A stretch of DNA of 64,000 nt from JAWWPY01 sp033854735 (GCA_033854735.1 JAWWPY010000598.1:26685-90684), one strand, 5' to 3'. Positions 48,574 to 58,268 are shown, counted from the stretch's first letter. Numbers and translations are program-made. Notes: a model not told the origin generated them from the sequence alone.

Positions 48574-51500
48574 ATGGCTGATGATCCGCACAACCTTGAC
48601 GAAGAGCCGCACAACCTTGACGAAGAGCCGCGCGACTTTGACGAAGACCCGGCCGAAGGCATCGGCGGCCCGGCGGATCGGGACGAGCAACCCGACCCCC
48701 GGCGCGTCGCCACCCAGCAGGACTTCGGCCGTGAACTCACCCGGAGCAGGCAGCGCGCCGGGCTGAGCGTCCGGGAGGTCGCGAAGGCGGCCGGGATTCC
48801 GACCAGCACGGCCGGCGACTACTTTTCCGGCCGCCACCTGCCGCCGCCGACCCAGCCGGAGTCGCTGCCCAGGATCCTCGCCGCCTGCGGCGAAACCGAC
48901 CCAGCGCGGCTGCGCGAGTGGGGCCGCGCGCTGGCCCGGGCCCGCAGGACACCGGGCCGCCGGGCCGCCGGCACCACCGCGCCCTACCGGGGCCTGGCGA
49001 GCTTCGAGCCGGAGGATGCCGAGTGGTTCTTCGGCCGTGAGGAGCTCACCCGGCACCTGCTGATCCGTGCGACCGCTGACCCCGGCAGCATTCCCGGCTC
49101 CGGCGCTGCGGCCGGGGTTCCGCTGGTGGTGATCGGATCCTCCGGCTCGGGCAAGTCCTCGCTGCTGCGCGCCGGGCTGATCCCCGGCCTGCTCACCGGC
49201 GATGCCCCGGGACCGCTGGCGCTGTTCACCCCGGGCGCCGCCCCGCTGACCGAACTGGCCAGGCAGCTGGCCGGGGCCATCGCGGCGGCCGAACCCGGAG
49301 CACCTTCCGGGACGGCCGCCAGCGAGATTGAGGCGGCCCTGAGATCTGATCCCGCCGGTTTCGCGCGCCTGACCAGCCGCATCACCGTAGCCGGGCCGCC
49401 GGGCGAAGCGGGCCGGATCAGGCCGGTCATCGTCGTGGACCAGTTCGAGGAGGTGTTCACCACCTGCCCGGACTCCGGCGAGCGGCAGGCCTTCATCACG
49501 GCCCTGTGCGCGCTCTCCGGTCCGGCCGTGGTCGTGCTGGCCCTGCGCGCCGATTTCTACGATCGCGCGCTGCGCCACCCCGGCCTGTCCCGGGCGCTCC
49601 AGGAACGGCAGGTTGTCGTCGGGCCGATGACCTGGGACCAGGTGCGCCGGGCCATCGTGGAGCCGGCCCGCAAGGCCCGGCTCCTGGTGGACGACGGACT
49701 GGTCGAGCTGCTGTTGCGCGATCTCACTCCAACGGCGGGCGCGGGCAGCGCATCCAGCGCCGGGCCCGAGCCAGGAGTCCTGCCGCTGCTCTCCCACGCC
49801 TTGCTCGCCACCTGGCACAGCGGCCACCGCGGCCGCCTGACGGTAGCGGGCTACCAGGCCAGCGGCGGCATCCGGGACGCGATCGCGCGGACCGCCGAGG
49901 CCGCCTACGAGGGGCTGTCGGACGATCAGCGCGACGTAGCGCGGCGGCTGTTCCTGCGCCTCGTGCACGTCGTGGACGGGGCACCGGAGACCCGCAGCAC
50001 CACGGCGCTCACCGAGCTGCGGGAATGCCCGTTCGGCGCCGCGTCCGCCGATGACGCGCTGGCCAGGTTCGTCGACCAGCGCCTGATCACGCTGGACGCG
50101 GACACGGCGCGGATCACGCACGAAGCGCTGATCACAGCGTGGCCCCGGCTGCGGGCCTGGATAGACGCCGACCGCGAGGGCCTGCGGGCCCGGCAGCGCA
50201 TCACCGAGGCCGCCCAGGCCTGGGACGAAGCCGGCCGGGACAGCGCGGCCCTGCTCCGCGGCGGCCTGCTGGTGACGGCCAGGGCCTGGGCCGCCGACCC
50301 GGTCAACCGGGTCAGCCTGGCCCCGCTGGCCCAGGAGTTCGTCGACTCGGGTACCGCCCAGGAGAAGATCCACGCGGAAGCAGAACGAAAGCGCACCCGC
50401 AGACTGCGCCGCCTGGTGGCCACTCTCACCGCGGCGATGCTCGCGACCGTCACGTTCGCCGGGTACGCCTTCCAGCAGCGCGAGGCGGCCGCTACCGCCC
50501 GCGACGACTCGGACTCGCGCGAGGTGGCCATCCAGGCGAGCCAGATCCGCGGTCAGTCGGTTTCCCTCGCCGCGCAGCTCAGCCTGGCGGCCTACCGGAT
50601 CTCGCCGACCGCGCAGGCCCGCGCCGCGTTGCTGGAATCGTCCGGCACCCCGGCCGCCGCGCGGCTGGTCGACTCCACGGACGTGGTGCAGGCGGTGAGC
50701 CTCAGCCCGGACCACCGGGTCCTCGCGGTGGCCGCCGCTGACGGGACGTTGCGGCTGTGGGACGTGGCCCATCCCGGGCGGCCGGCCCCGCTCGGCCCGC
50801 CGCTGGTGGCGGCGAACCGGAACCCGCTGTATACGACGGCATTCAGCCCGGACGGGCGGCTGCTCGCAGCCGCAGGTGCGGCCAAGACGGTGCAGTTGTG
50901 GGACGTGAGTGACCCTGCCCGTCCCGTTGCGTTAAATGCTGTTCTGACCGGGCCGGCCAACACCGTGTACTCCGTCGCGTTCAGTCCCAGCGGAGACGTC
51001 CTGGCCGGGGGCAGCGCCGATGACACAGTCCGGCTCTGGAACGTGACCGGCGGGGGGCAGGCCCGGCCCATCGCGACGCTGGCCGGCGCCACCGGGTACG
51101 TCGAGTCCGTCGCGTTCAGCCCGGACGGCAGGACCCTCGCGGCGGGCAGCGCGGACCGGGCCGTCCGGCTCTGGGCCGTCACCGACCCGCGCCGGCCCGC
51201 GCTGCTCGGCCGGCTGCTGGCCGGGCCAGCGGCGCTGGTCACCTCGCTGGCGTTCAGCCGGGACGGGACCATGCTCGCGGCCGGCAGCCAGGACGACAAG
51301 GTATGGCTGTGGAACATCAGCCAGCCGGCCCGGCCGGTGCGGGCCGCCCCGCTGACCGGGGCCACGGACTGGGTGAACACGGTCGCGTTCAGCCCGGACG
51401 GGACCAGCCTCGCGGCCGGCAGCAGCGACGACCACGTCCTGGTCTGGCACCTGGCCACCCGCGCGCCGGCCGCGTCGCTTCCGCACCCGCAGCCGGTCAC

Positions 51501-52614
51501 CTCCCTCGTCTGGGACGGCGGGCGGCTGATCACCGGCGACGCGGACGGGGCCGTCCGGAACTGGGCCCTGCCCGCACCGGTCCTGCTGGCCGGCGGACCG
51601 GTGAACAGTGTCGCCTTCAGTCCGGGCGGGGGGATGCTGGCCGTCGGAAGCCAGGACCTTGAGCTGTGGAATCCCAGCCGGCGCACCATGACCGCCGCCG
51701 CGAAGGCGCCGGGCACGTTCATCAATGCCGTCGCATTCGCCCCCGGCGCCCGCTCGCATGGCGGGCGGGCCCTCGCGGCCGGGTATGGCGACGGGAGGGT
51801 GCAGTTGTGGCAGGTGACCAGCGGCGGCGCTGAGACACCGCTCGGCCAGCCGCTGCTCGCGTCCTCCCACGGCCTGGCCGAGTTCGTCACGTTCAGCCGC
51901 AACGGACGGCTCCTGGCCAGTGCCGGCGACGACGGGACCGTGCGGGTCTGGTCGGTCAGTGATCCGCGGCGGCCCCGCCTGCTCACTACCCTGAATGACT
52001 CCGTCAACTACGTGTTCTCGGTCGCGTTCAGCCCGGACGGGCGGACGCTGGCCGCGGCCAGCGGTGACAACCTCACCCGGCTCTGGGACATCGCGAATCC
52101 AGCCCGGCCGGTCCCGCTGGCCAGGCCACTGGCCGGCCCGGCGAGCTACGCGATCTCGGTGGCCTTCAGCCCAGACGGGCGCACCCTGGCGGTCGGCAGC
52201 GCAGACAAGACAGTGCGGCTATGGGATGTCAGCCAGCCCGCCCGGCCCGCGCCGCTGGGCGCGCCGCTGGATGGGCCGGCCGGGTACGTGTACTCGGTCG
52301 CGTTCAGCGGGAACGGGCAGACCCTGGCGGCGGGCGCCACCGACGGCACGGTGTGGTTGTGGAACGTCACGCATCGCGCCGCGCCGGCCCTGGTCGCCGA
52401 GCTGGCCGGCCCGGCCGGCCAGGTGTACAGCGTGGCGTTCGGCCGCGCGGACCGCACGCTCGCCGCCGGAAGCGCCGATGGCATGGTCCGGATCTGGGAT
52501 ACCTCGCCGGCCGCCGCGGCCGCCGGCGTGTGCGCCAACGCGGGCCAGCCGATCACCAGGCCCGAATGGGCCAGCGACATCCCCGGCCGCAGCTATGACC
52601 CGCCCTGCCGTTGA
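48574..52614 (+). CDS. HTH-nSTAND1 NTPase with transmembrane segment and 14 WD40 repeats
   Basis: 1346 residues; ATG 48574 with GGGGGA upstream. Residues 1-27 are tandem HNLDEEP repeats (21 bp). A Cro/C1-like HTH follows at 48-105 (FGRELTRSRQRAGLSVREVAKAAGIPTSTAGDYFSGRHLPPP). The nSTAND1 NTPase starts at 138 (YRGLASFEPEDAEWFFGRE), with Walker A GSSGSGKSS at 188-196 and Walker B VIVVDQFEEVF. One membrane helix near 612-632 precedes 14 WD40 repeats (about 690-1320), each ending in W-[DNAQS]-[VI]-x-x-P-x-R-P-like blocks, enough for two seven-bladed propellers. The WD40 part probably senses a ligand and the NTPase switches state. Known members act in signalling or conflict systems; this one's effector is the HTH or unknown. 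Confidence 0.88.
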   Translation: MADDPHNLDEEPHNLDEEPRDFDEDPAEGIGGPADRDEQPDPRRVATQQDFGRELTRSRQRAGLSVREVAKAAGIPTSTAGDYFSGRHLPPPTQPESLPRILAACGETDPARLREWGRALARARRTPGRRAAGTTAPYRGLASFEPEDAEWFFGREELTRHLLIRATADPGSIPGSGAAAGVPLVVIGSSGSGKSSLLRAGLIPGLLTGDAPGPLALFTPGAAPLTELARQLAGAIAAAEPGAPSGTAASEIEAALRSDPAGFARLTSRITVAGPPGEAGRIRPVIVVDQFEEVFTTCPDSGERQAFITALCALSGPAVVVLALRADFYDRALRHPGLSRALQERQVVVGPMTWDQVRRAIVEPARKARLLVDDGLVELLLRDLTPTAGAGSASSAGPEPGVLPLLSHALLATWHSGHRGRLTVAGYQASGGIRDAIARTAEAAYEGLSDDQRDVARRLFLRLVHVVDGAPETRSTTALTELRECPFGAASADDALARFVDQRLITLDADTARITHEALITAWPRLRAWIDADREGLRARQRITEAAQAWDEAGRDSAALLRGGLLVTARAWAADPVNRVSLAPLAQEFVDSGTAQEKIHAEAERKRTRRLRRLVATLTAAMLATVTFAGYAFQQREAAATARDDSDSREVAIQASQIRGQSVSLAAQLSLAAYRISPTAQARAALLESSGTPAAARLVDSTDVVQAVSLSPDHRVLAVAAADGTLRLWDVAHPGRPAPLGPPLVAANRNPLYTTAFSPDGRLLAAAGAAKTVQLWDVSDPARPVALNAVLTGPANTVYSVAFSPSGDVLAGGSADDTVRLWNVTGGGQARPIATLAGATGYVESVAFSPDGRTLAAGSADRAVRLWAVTDPRRPALLGRLLAGPAALVTSLAFSRDGTMLAAGSQDDKVWLWNISQPARPVRAAPLTGATDWVNTVAFSPDGTSLAAGSSDDHVLVWHLATRAPAASLPHPQPVTSLVWDGGRLITGDADGAVRNWALPAPVLLAGGPVNSVAFSPGGGMLAVGSQDLELWNPSRRTMTAAAKAPGTFINAVAFAPGARSHGGRALAAGYGDGRVQLWQVTSGGAETPLGQPLLASSHGLAEFVTFSRNGRLLASAGDDGTVRVWSVSDPRRPRLLTTLNDSVNYVFSVAFSPDGRTLAAASGDNLTRLWDIANPARPVPLARPLAGPASYAISVAFSPDGRTLAVGSADKTVRLWDVSQPARPAPLGAPLDGPAGYVYSVAFSGNGQTLAAGATDGTVWLWNVTHRAAPALVAELAGPAGQVYSVAFGRADRTLAAGSADGMVRIWDTSPAAAAAGVCANAGQPITRPEWASDIPGRSYDPPCR

Positions 52615-52668
52615 CCCAGGGTCACTGGCTCTAGCCCAGGGTCACTGGCTCTAGCCCAGGGTCACTGG
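52615..52668. repeat. 2.7 tandem copies of a 20-bp repeat
   Basis: CCCAGGGTCACTGGCTCTAG at 52615-52634 and 52635-52654, and a partial copy to 52668. It covers the gap between the two converging genes and the last codons of the YdjM-like gene; each unit carries a CTAG that can provide its stop. Confidence 0.8.
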
Positions 52669-53367
52669 CCCGCCGGCCGCCAGGTACACGCCCTCGGCCG
52701 CGATGACTCCCAGCCCGGCCAGCGCGACGAACAGGAGGGGTGCGACGAACCAGCGCTCCGGGCGGGTGCCGGTGGTGAATGCGAGCGGCTCGGGCAGCAC
52801 CCGGATGTGCTGGCGCGAGAGCGGCCAGAACAGCGGAACGCCCTCGTCGGTCAGCATGTCCCCGGCGATGTGTGTGGCCGTGCCGATCGCGATCGCCCAC
52901 GGGATGCCGGCCACGCCGTAGCCCGACCAGATCAGCGCCGCCGCTCCCCCGATGGCGAGCAGGTCGGCCCAGTGACCGCCGATTTTGAGCGCGCGCAGCG
53001 CGGAGGCGACCACCAGGGTCAGCAGCAGGCCGAGCGCGATCTTCCCGGCGGTCACGTGCCGGTAGGCGTCGGCAGCGTACGCGGCCGCGCTGAAGGCGGC
53101 GATGCCGACCAGGGAATGAGTGCCGTGCCGGTGGCCGCCGGACACATGCTCGATCAGCCAGGCGAACGCCTGGGTGATGAAGCCGAACGACCGGGCGCAC
53201 GTGCCGTCCGGGTGGTCGATATCGGGGAGGACCGCGGCGCCCGCGGTCAGCACCACGCCGACGGCAAGCCGCCCGGGGGTCAGGTGCGTGGCGGTAAGGC
53301 CAACCGCCGCGCCGACCACGGCCCCGGACAGTGCGTGAGTACGGCCAAGCATGGGCGATCTGTCCAT
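52651..53367 (-). CDS. YdjM-like membrane-bound metal-dependent hydrolase family
   Basis: 238 residues from ATG 53367. MLGRTHALSGAVVGAAVGL, AAVLPDIDHPDGTCAR, GGHRHGTHSLVGI and TATHIAGDMLTDEGVPLFWP are the signature blocks of the YdjM (LexA-regulated in E. coli, DUF457) family, with conserved His/Asp that can hold metal, and five or six membrane segments. Cellular role unclear. Its last residues and stop lie in the 20-bp tandem repeat. Confidence 0.88.
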   Translation of the reverse strand: MDRSPMLGRTHALSGAVVGAAVGLTATHLTPGRLAVGVVLTAGAAVLPDIDHPDGTCARSFGFITQAFAWLIEHVSGGHRHGTHSLVGIAAFSAAAYAADAYRHVTAGKIALGLLLTLVVASALRALKIGGHWADLLAIGGAAALIWSGYGVAGIPWAIAIGTATHIAGDMLTDEGVPLFWPLSRQHIRVLPEPLAFTTGTRPERWFVAPLLFVALAGLGVIAAEGVYLAAGGPVTLG

Positions 53368-53455
53368 TCGGCTCGGAAAGGCAATGGCCGCATCAAATCA
53401 GGCCGGCCCGGCATTTCCGGGGTGGTGGCCAGGGACATGCCGGTAGCGTTCCAGG

Positions 53456-54427
53456 GTGCATCCGGCGTTGCCCGGCTGGGTCCGGTTCGTGCCCCGCCCC
53501 TATCCCAGTTCCAACCTGGTACTCCTTACCGGAGCGACCCCGGTCATGCTCGATTCGGGCTACGGCAGCGACGCCGCTGCCCTGGGCGGGCTGATCGGCG
53601 CTGCTGGTCTCGCGGTCTCCGAGCTGGCCCTGCTGCTCAATTCGCACTGGCACAGTGACCATTCCGGCGGCAACGCCTGGATTCAGGCCCACGGAGTGCC
53701 TGTCGCGGCGGCCCGGGTGGACGGAGAGGCGGTCAACCGCCGTGACCCTTCCGCGTGCGAGGCCGAATGGCTGGACCAGCCGGTCGAGCAGTACCGCGTG
53801 GACGTGCTGCTGGACGGCGGCGACCGGCTCCGGGCCGGGGAGGCGGACTGGCAGGTGCTGGCGACACCCGGCCACACCCCGCACCACCTGAGCTTCTACC
53901 AGCCGGACGAGCGGGTGCTGCTGCTCGGTGACGCCCTGCACGCGGATGACGTCGGCTGGATCAACCTCGTACTGGACGGACCCGGCGCCATCGGGGTCGC
54001 ACTGCAGAGCGTGGAGCACCTGGCTGCTCTGCCGGCCCGCTGCTGCCTGTCCGGCCACGGCCCGCACATCACTGACCCGCCGGCTGCGTTCGCGCAAGCC
54101 CGCAGCCGCTACGAGCGGATGCTAGCCGACCCCTCCCGGGCGGCCTGGCACGGTATGAAGAGGATCTTCGCCTACGCATTGATGATCAATGACGGGATGC
54201 CACTGGACAGCCTGGGCGGCTACCTGACATCCAGGGCGTGGCTGATCGACTTCGCGACCCGGGTGCTGAACGTGACCCCGGAAACGCTGGCCGAAGATCT
54301 GCTGGCCGAGATGCGCCGCGCCCGGGCCGTGGTCGAGCGGGACGGCATGCTGTACCCGGCGACGCCGTACACGGCCCCCGCACCGGGCTGGCGCAGCCGT
54401 CCTGGCGCGCCCCGCGACTGGGCCTGA
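53456..54427 (+). CDS. metallo-beta-lactamase fold hydrolase
   Basis: 323 residues from GTG 53456. Metal motif NSHWHSDHSGGN (His64, His66, Asp68, His69), later His in TPGHTPHHL, Asp in LLGDALHADDVGW, and His in LSGHGPHI. These complete a dinuclear zinc site like glyoxalase II/lactonase. A C-terminal helical part (about 230-323; AWHGMKRIFAYALMIND...) is typical of the MBL group with a winged-helix-like tail. Substrate unknown. The cupin gene follows by 20 bp. Confidence 0.88.
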   Translation: MHPALPGWVRFVPRPYPSSNLVLLTGATPVMLDSGYGSDAAALGGLIGAAGLAVSELALLLNSHWHSDHSGGNAWIQAHGVPVAAARVDGEAVNRRDPSACEAEWLDQPVEQYRVDVLLDGGDRLRAGEADWQVLATPGHTPHHLSFYQPDERVLLLGDALHADDVGWINLVLDGPGAIGVALQSVEHLAALPARCCLSGHGPHITDPPAAFAQARSRYERMLADPSRAAWHGMKRIFAYALMINDGMPLDSLGGYLTSRAWLIDFATRVLNVTPETLAEDLLAEMRRARAVVERDGMLYPATPYTAPAPGWRSRPGAPRDWA

Positions 54428-54447
54428 CGCGACTGAGGGGCGATCAT

Positions 54448-54870
54448 GTGTCCATGACCGACTTCCCGGGCTACATGGTTCCGCCTGGCGCGGGCGTAAC
54501 TGGTGACGATCCAAGCCTGAAGGCGTCGCACCGCTCTACGGGAGGGGCATTGAGCGTGTTTGAGACCAGCATCGAAGCTGGACCGCCGCTGCATGTCCAT
54601 GACCGGGAGGACGAGTGCTTCTACGTACTCGACGGCGGGCTGACCGTCCGCTGCGGCGGTGACGTCTTCGACGCCCTGACGGGCAGCTTCGTATTCCTGC
54701 CCCGCGGCCGACCACACCGATTCTGGGCCAGGGACCAGCCAGCCAGGCTGCTCCTGATCGCCGTTCCAGGTGGCGTCGAAGATTACTTCCGGCAGATCAA
54801 CAAGGCCTCAACCAGCGAAGAGCTTCACCGGATCGGTGAGCTGCACGGCATTCGTCTCGTAGCTGAATAA
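54448..54870 (+). CDS. cupin domain protein
   Basis: 140 residues from GTG 54448 (GAGG at suitable spacing; ATG 54454 is an alternative). Cupin barrel with metal site GPPLHVHDREDECFYVLDGGLTVRCGG (His, His, Glu) and LPRGRPHRFWARDQPARLLLIAVPGG (His). Small single-domain cupins of this sort act as dioxygenases, isomerases or binding proteins; no substrate can be assigned. It lies between the MBL and PolX genes on the same strand with short gaps. Confidence 0.88.
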   Translation: MSMTDFPGYMVPPGAGVTGDDPSLKASHRSTGGALSVFETSIEAGPPLHVHDREDECFYVLDGGLTVRCGGDVFDALTGSFVFLPRGRPHRFWARDQPARLLLIAVPGGVEDYFRQINKASTSEELHRIGELHGIRLVAE

Positions 54871-54876
54871 GCCGTC

Positions 54877-56595
54877 ATGCGGACCAATGACGAGGTCGCA
54901 GCGCTGCTCGAGGAGTACGCCGATCTCTTGGCGATCACCGGTGGCGATGCGTTCCGGATCCGGTCCTATGAGAAGGCCGCCCGGTCCGTCGCCGGCTACC
55001 CCGACGACCTCGCCACGCTGGACGCGGAGGCGCTGGGGCGGATACCGAACGTGGGAAAGGCAATCGCAGCCAAGATCGCCGAGTATCTGCGCACCGGCGG
55101 CATCCACCAGCTCGAGGAGTTGCGGGCGAAGGTTCCGGCCGGGGTCCGCCGGCTGACCGAGGTGCCGGGTCTCGGGCCGAAGCGGGCCATGGTCCTGTAC
55201 ACCGAACGTGGCATCGACTCGGTAGACGGGCTCGCGGCCGCGATCGACGCGGGCCGGCTCGACGGGTTGCGCGGCTTCGGCCCGAAGACCGAAGAGAACC
55301 TGCTGCGCGGGATCGAGGTCATCCGCAAGACGGGCGACCGGGTACTGCTCGATGTGGCGATGGACTTCGCCGAGGAGCTCACCGGCCTCCTGGCCGCGGT
55401 GCCGGGCTGTCAGCGCGTGGGTTACGCCGGGTCGCTGCGCCGGATGCGGGACACCATCGGCGACGTGGACATCCTGGCCGTCTCCGACCAGCCCCGCGCG
55501 CTGATGCAGGCATTCACCGGGCTGCCGCACGTCGATCACATCGTGGTGGGTGGCGACACCAAAACCACGATCCGCGCCGGGGTCGGGCTCCAGGTTGACC
55601 TGCGGGTTGTGCCGTCCGCGAGTTGGGGGGCGGCACTGCAGTACTTCACCGGGTCACGGGCACACAACATCCGCATCAGGGAAATCGCCGTGCGCAAGAA
55701 GCTGAAGCTTTCCGAATACGGGCTCTTCGACGTGGAAACCGGGAGCAGCATCGCCTCGCGAGGCGAAGAGGAGGTGTACGAGCGGCTGGGCCTGCCCTGG
55801 ATCCCTCCCCCGCTCCGCGAGGACACTGGCGAGATCGAGGCGGCTCTGCGCGGTGAACTCCCCGCCCTGGTCGCCGAGCAGGATCTGCGCGGGGACCTGC
55901 ACACCCACACGGATCTCACCGACGGCGTGGCCAGCCTGGATGACATGGTGCAGGCGGCGGCCGCGCGCGGCTACGCCTACTACGCGGTCACCGACCACGC
56001 GCCCAACCTGTTCATGCAGCGGATGACCGACGAGAAGATGCTGGCCCAGCGGGCGCAGGTCCGCCGGCTGGACGGCCAGCACTCCGGGATGCGCCTGCTG
56101 CACGGCACCGAACTCAACATCGATCCCGATGGCGGCGTCGACTGGCCCGCGGAGTTCCTGGCCGGCTTCGACCTGTGCGTGGCCTCGGTGCACTCGCACT
56201 TCACCCAGCCGCGCCACGAGATGACCCGCCGGTTCGTCCGGGCTGTCGAGAACCCGCACGTCAACATCCTTGGTCACCCGACCACGCGGCGCATCGGCAG
56301 GCGTCCGCCGGTCGACGTGGACCTGGAGGAAGTGTTCAAGGCATGCGCCCGCACCGGCACCGCGATGGAGATCGACTCTCACCCGGACCGGCTGGACCTG
56401 TCGGCGGAGCACGTCCGGCTGGCCCGCCGGCACGGCGTCAAGTTCTCCATCGACAGCGACGCGCACTCGGTCGGCCATCTGGCTCACATGAGGTACGGGA
56501 TCGGCACCGCACAGCGCGGCTGGCTAACCCCGGACGACGTCATCAACACCTGGCCGTTGGACCGGCTGACCGCGTTCCTGCGCAAGCCCAGCTGA
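54877..56595 (+). CDS. polX: DNA polymerase/3'-5' exonuclease PolX
   Basis: 572 residues from ATG 54877, 6 bp after the cupin stop. Helix-hairpin-helix N-terminus (GRIPNVGKAIAAKIAEYLRTGG; VPGLGPKRAMVLY), family X palm with GSLRRMRDTIGDVDILAVSD (first acidic pair) and LQVDLRVV (third Asp), then a PHP exonuclease domain (GDLHTHTDLTDG, VTDHAPN, HGTELNIDPDG, VHSHFTQP, SDAHSVGHL). All metal ligands are present. It acts in base-excision repair and gap filling. Confidence 0.95.
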   Translation: MRTNDEVAALLEEYADLLAITGGDAFRIRSYEKAARSVAGYPDDLATLDAEALGRIPNVGKAIAAKIAEYLRTGGIHQLEELRAKVPAGVRRLTEVPGLGPKRAMVLYTERGIDSVDGLAAAIDAGRLDGLRGFGPKTEENLLRGIEVIRKTGDRVLLDVAMDFAEELTGLLAAVPGCQRVGYAGSLRRMRDTIGDVDILAVSDQPRALMQAFTGLPHVDHIVVGGDTKTTIRAGVGLQVDLRVVPSASWGAALQYFTGSRAHNIRIREIAVRKKLKLSEYGLFDVETGSSIASRGEEEVYERLGLPWIPPPLREDTGEIEAALRGELPALVAEQDLRGDLHTHTDLTDGVASLDDMVQAAAARGYAYYAVTDHAPNLFMQRMTDEKMLAQRAQVRRLDGQHSGMRLLHGTELNIDPDGGVDWPAEFLAGFDLCVASVHSHFTQPRHEMTRRFVRAVENPHVNILGHPTTRRIGRRPPVDVDLEEVFKACARTGTAMEIDSHPDRLDLSAEHVRLARRHGVKFSIDSDAHSVGHLAHMRYGIGTAQRGWLTPDDVINTWPLDRLTAFLRKPS

Positions 56596-56722
56596 CACCG
56601 GCCAGCCCCGCGGCGGCCCGCTGCTGGTTCACGCGCCGCTCGATGCCGCCCCGCGCATGTCCTGCGGGCTCGCCGGACTGTCCCGCCACGCCGGTCTGGG
56701 TGCCTCCGTTCGGTGGGCGAGA

Positions 56723-57181
56723 TCACCGCCGCCCGGCGAGCATGGCGACGTACACGCCGAAGCGGTCGAGGCTGGTCAAGAAGCCTTCCTGCGCCTCGGG
56801 GCTGCGGACCATGGCGGGCACGTTGGTCTGGTGCGTGACGACTTCTGTCCGGCCGTCGCCGAGCTCGACGAAGGTGATCGTCGTGGTCATGCCGCCCTCG
56901 ACGTCGGGCTCGGTCCACACCAGCTTGCCGGGCCGCTGCACCTCGACGTAGACGGCACGCATCGTGTACTGGCTGCCGTCGGCATCGCTGACCATGACCG
57001 TCTCGAATACGCCGCCAGGTCGCAGGTCGACAGTGACGCCGTTGATTGGCGTCGTCGTCCCGGCTGGACCCCAGAAATGTGTCAGGTGCTCGGGAGCCGT
57101 CATGCAGTCGAACAGCAGTTCCCGTGGGGCGTCATGGACGCGCCGGTAGGTCAGCTCGCCGCGATCGGCCATGTCGTTCAT
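56723..57181 (-). CDS. SRPBCC (AHSA1-like) protein
   Basis: 152 residues from ATG 57181, overlapping the ArsR gene by 4 bp. START-like fold: RVHDAPRELLFDCMTAPEHLTHFWGPAG, FETVMVSDADGSQYTMRAVYVEVQRPGKLVWTEP, MTTTITFVELGDGRTEVVTHQTN and FLTSLDRFGVYVAML. Last gene of a three-gene operon with ArsR and a mycothiol-dependent isomerase-like protein. ArsR-AHSA1 pairs are common; the ligand is unknown. Confidence 0.9.
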   Translation of the reverse strand: MNDMADRGELTYRRVHDAPRELLFDCMTAPEHLTHFWGPAGTTTPINGVTVDLRPGGVFETVMVSDADGSQYTMRAVYVEVQRPGKLVWTEPDVEGGMTTTITFVELGDGRTEVVTHQTNVPAMVRSPEAQEGFLTSLDRFGVYVAMLAGRR

Positions 57182-57627
57182 ACGGGGCGCTCCTGTTGCG
57201 TGGGGTCCTGTTGCGTGGGGTCCGGGTGCGTGGGGTCCGGGTGCGTGGGGTCCGGGCGGCTGAGGTCCGGCTGGCTCTGGCTGGTGTCCGGCTGGCTGGG
57301 TCGGCGGAGGGTGGCGAGGTGCTCGTCGAGCCGGTCGTACCGTTCCTCCCACAGCCGCCGGTGGCGGCCGATCCATTCGGCCGCAGCATCGAGGTGCCCG
57401 GTTTCAAGCTGGCAGGGCCTGCGCTGGGCGGCGCGGGTGCGCGAGATGAGTCCTGCCCGCTCCAGGATCTTGATGTGCTTGGAGATCGCTTGCTGCGTCA
57501 TGGCGAAGGGCTCGGCGAGCTGGTTCACCGTCGCCTCCCCCCCGGCCAGCCGCGACAGGATGGCCCGCCTCGTCGGATCGGCGAGCGCCGCGAAGGTGAG
57601 GCTCAGGTCCTCGTCGACGATCGTCAC
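57178..57627 (-). CDS. ArsR family transcriptional regulator
   Basis: 149 residues. Winged helix LTFAALADPTRRAILSRLAGGEATVNQLAEPFAMTQQAISKHIKILERAGLISRTRAAQRRPCQL. No metal-site cysteine pair (only one Cys), so it is not an arsenic-type sensor. The C-terminus is a tail of five-residue Asp/Pro/Thr/His repeats (DPTHP, DPTQQ; 15-bp units near 57187-57258). A 16-bp palindrome upstream of the operon (58269-58284) is its likely site. Confidence 0.92.
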   Translation of the reverse strand: MTIVDEDLSLTFAALADPTRRAILSRLAGGEATVNQLAEPFAMTQQAISKHIKILERAGLISRTRAAQRRPCQLETGHLDAAAEWIGRHRRLWEERYDRLDEHLATLRRPSQPDTSQSQPDLSRPDPTHPDPTHPDPTQQDPTQQERPV

Positions 57628-58247
57628 CGGCCTGCGCTGCCTGCCCCCGGGAGGCTGCCTTCGCCGCTGAAGGCGCCCGGCCGGACGCGCCGTCCAGTGA
57701 GCAGCAGCGCCAGATCCTGGGCCCGCCCGAGCAGCTGCGCGCCGCTCCCGTACGACCAGTCGAGGTCAACAGCCCGCAGCTCCCGGCCGCCGGTATCCAC
57801 GCCGAAGTGCCTTCGGCTCTTCGGGCCGGCGACCATGTCGAGCACCGTCCTCATCGGCTCGGCCGGGATATGACGCTCGATCCCCAGCGGGCAGGTGATG
57901 TCGAGGCTGTGGATCACGTCATGAGTCAGCGCTCCTTCGTAACCGCCGCCCGGCGGCTTCCACGGGTGCTCCGCGTTGTCGCGGAGGGCCGCGATCAGCT
58001 CCTCCCTGGGCCGGGTCACGTCGCGGCGCGCGACGGTGTCGGACATGCGCTGAAACCGGCCGCCCGCCTTCGCGAGCTCGATCAGGAACCGAGGCGTTGA
58101 GTACCGCAGCGGCATCGTGAGGTGAGCCACCACGTGCCCGACGGTCCAGCCGGCACACAACGACGGCGCATCCCACTGGTCCTCGCTGAGCCCGTCCAGC
58201 AGCGCCGCCAGTTCGCGGCGCTCCGCGGCAATCCAGTCCGTGATCAT
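57624..58247 (-). CDS. maleylpyruvate isomerase family (DinB-like) mycothiol-dependent protein
   Basis: 207 residues from ATG 58247. MDMB/DinB-like four-helix bundle: ERRELAALLDGLSEDQWDAPSLCAGWTVGHVVAHLT, ALTHDVIHSLDITCPLG, with the His residues that bind metal. The family (TIGR03083) includes mycothiol-dependent maleylpyruvate isomerase. It is first in the operon, 4-bp overlapped by the ArsR gene, and starts 22 bp after the palindrome. Confidence 0.88.
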   Translation of the reverse strand: MITDWIAAERRELAALLDGLSEDQWDAPSLCAGWTVGHVVAHLTMPLRYSTPRFLIELAKAGGRFQRMSDTVARRDVTRPREELIAALRDNAEHPWKPPGGGYEGALTHDVIHSLDITCPLGIERHIPAEPMRTVLDMVAGPKSRRHFGVDTGGRELRAVDLDWSYGSGAQLLGRAQDLALLLTGRRVRPGAFSGEGSLPGAGSAGR

Positions 58248-58268
58248 GGCTCTCTCCTAGACAACCTA

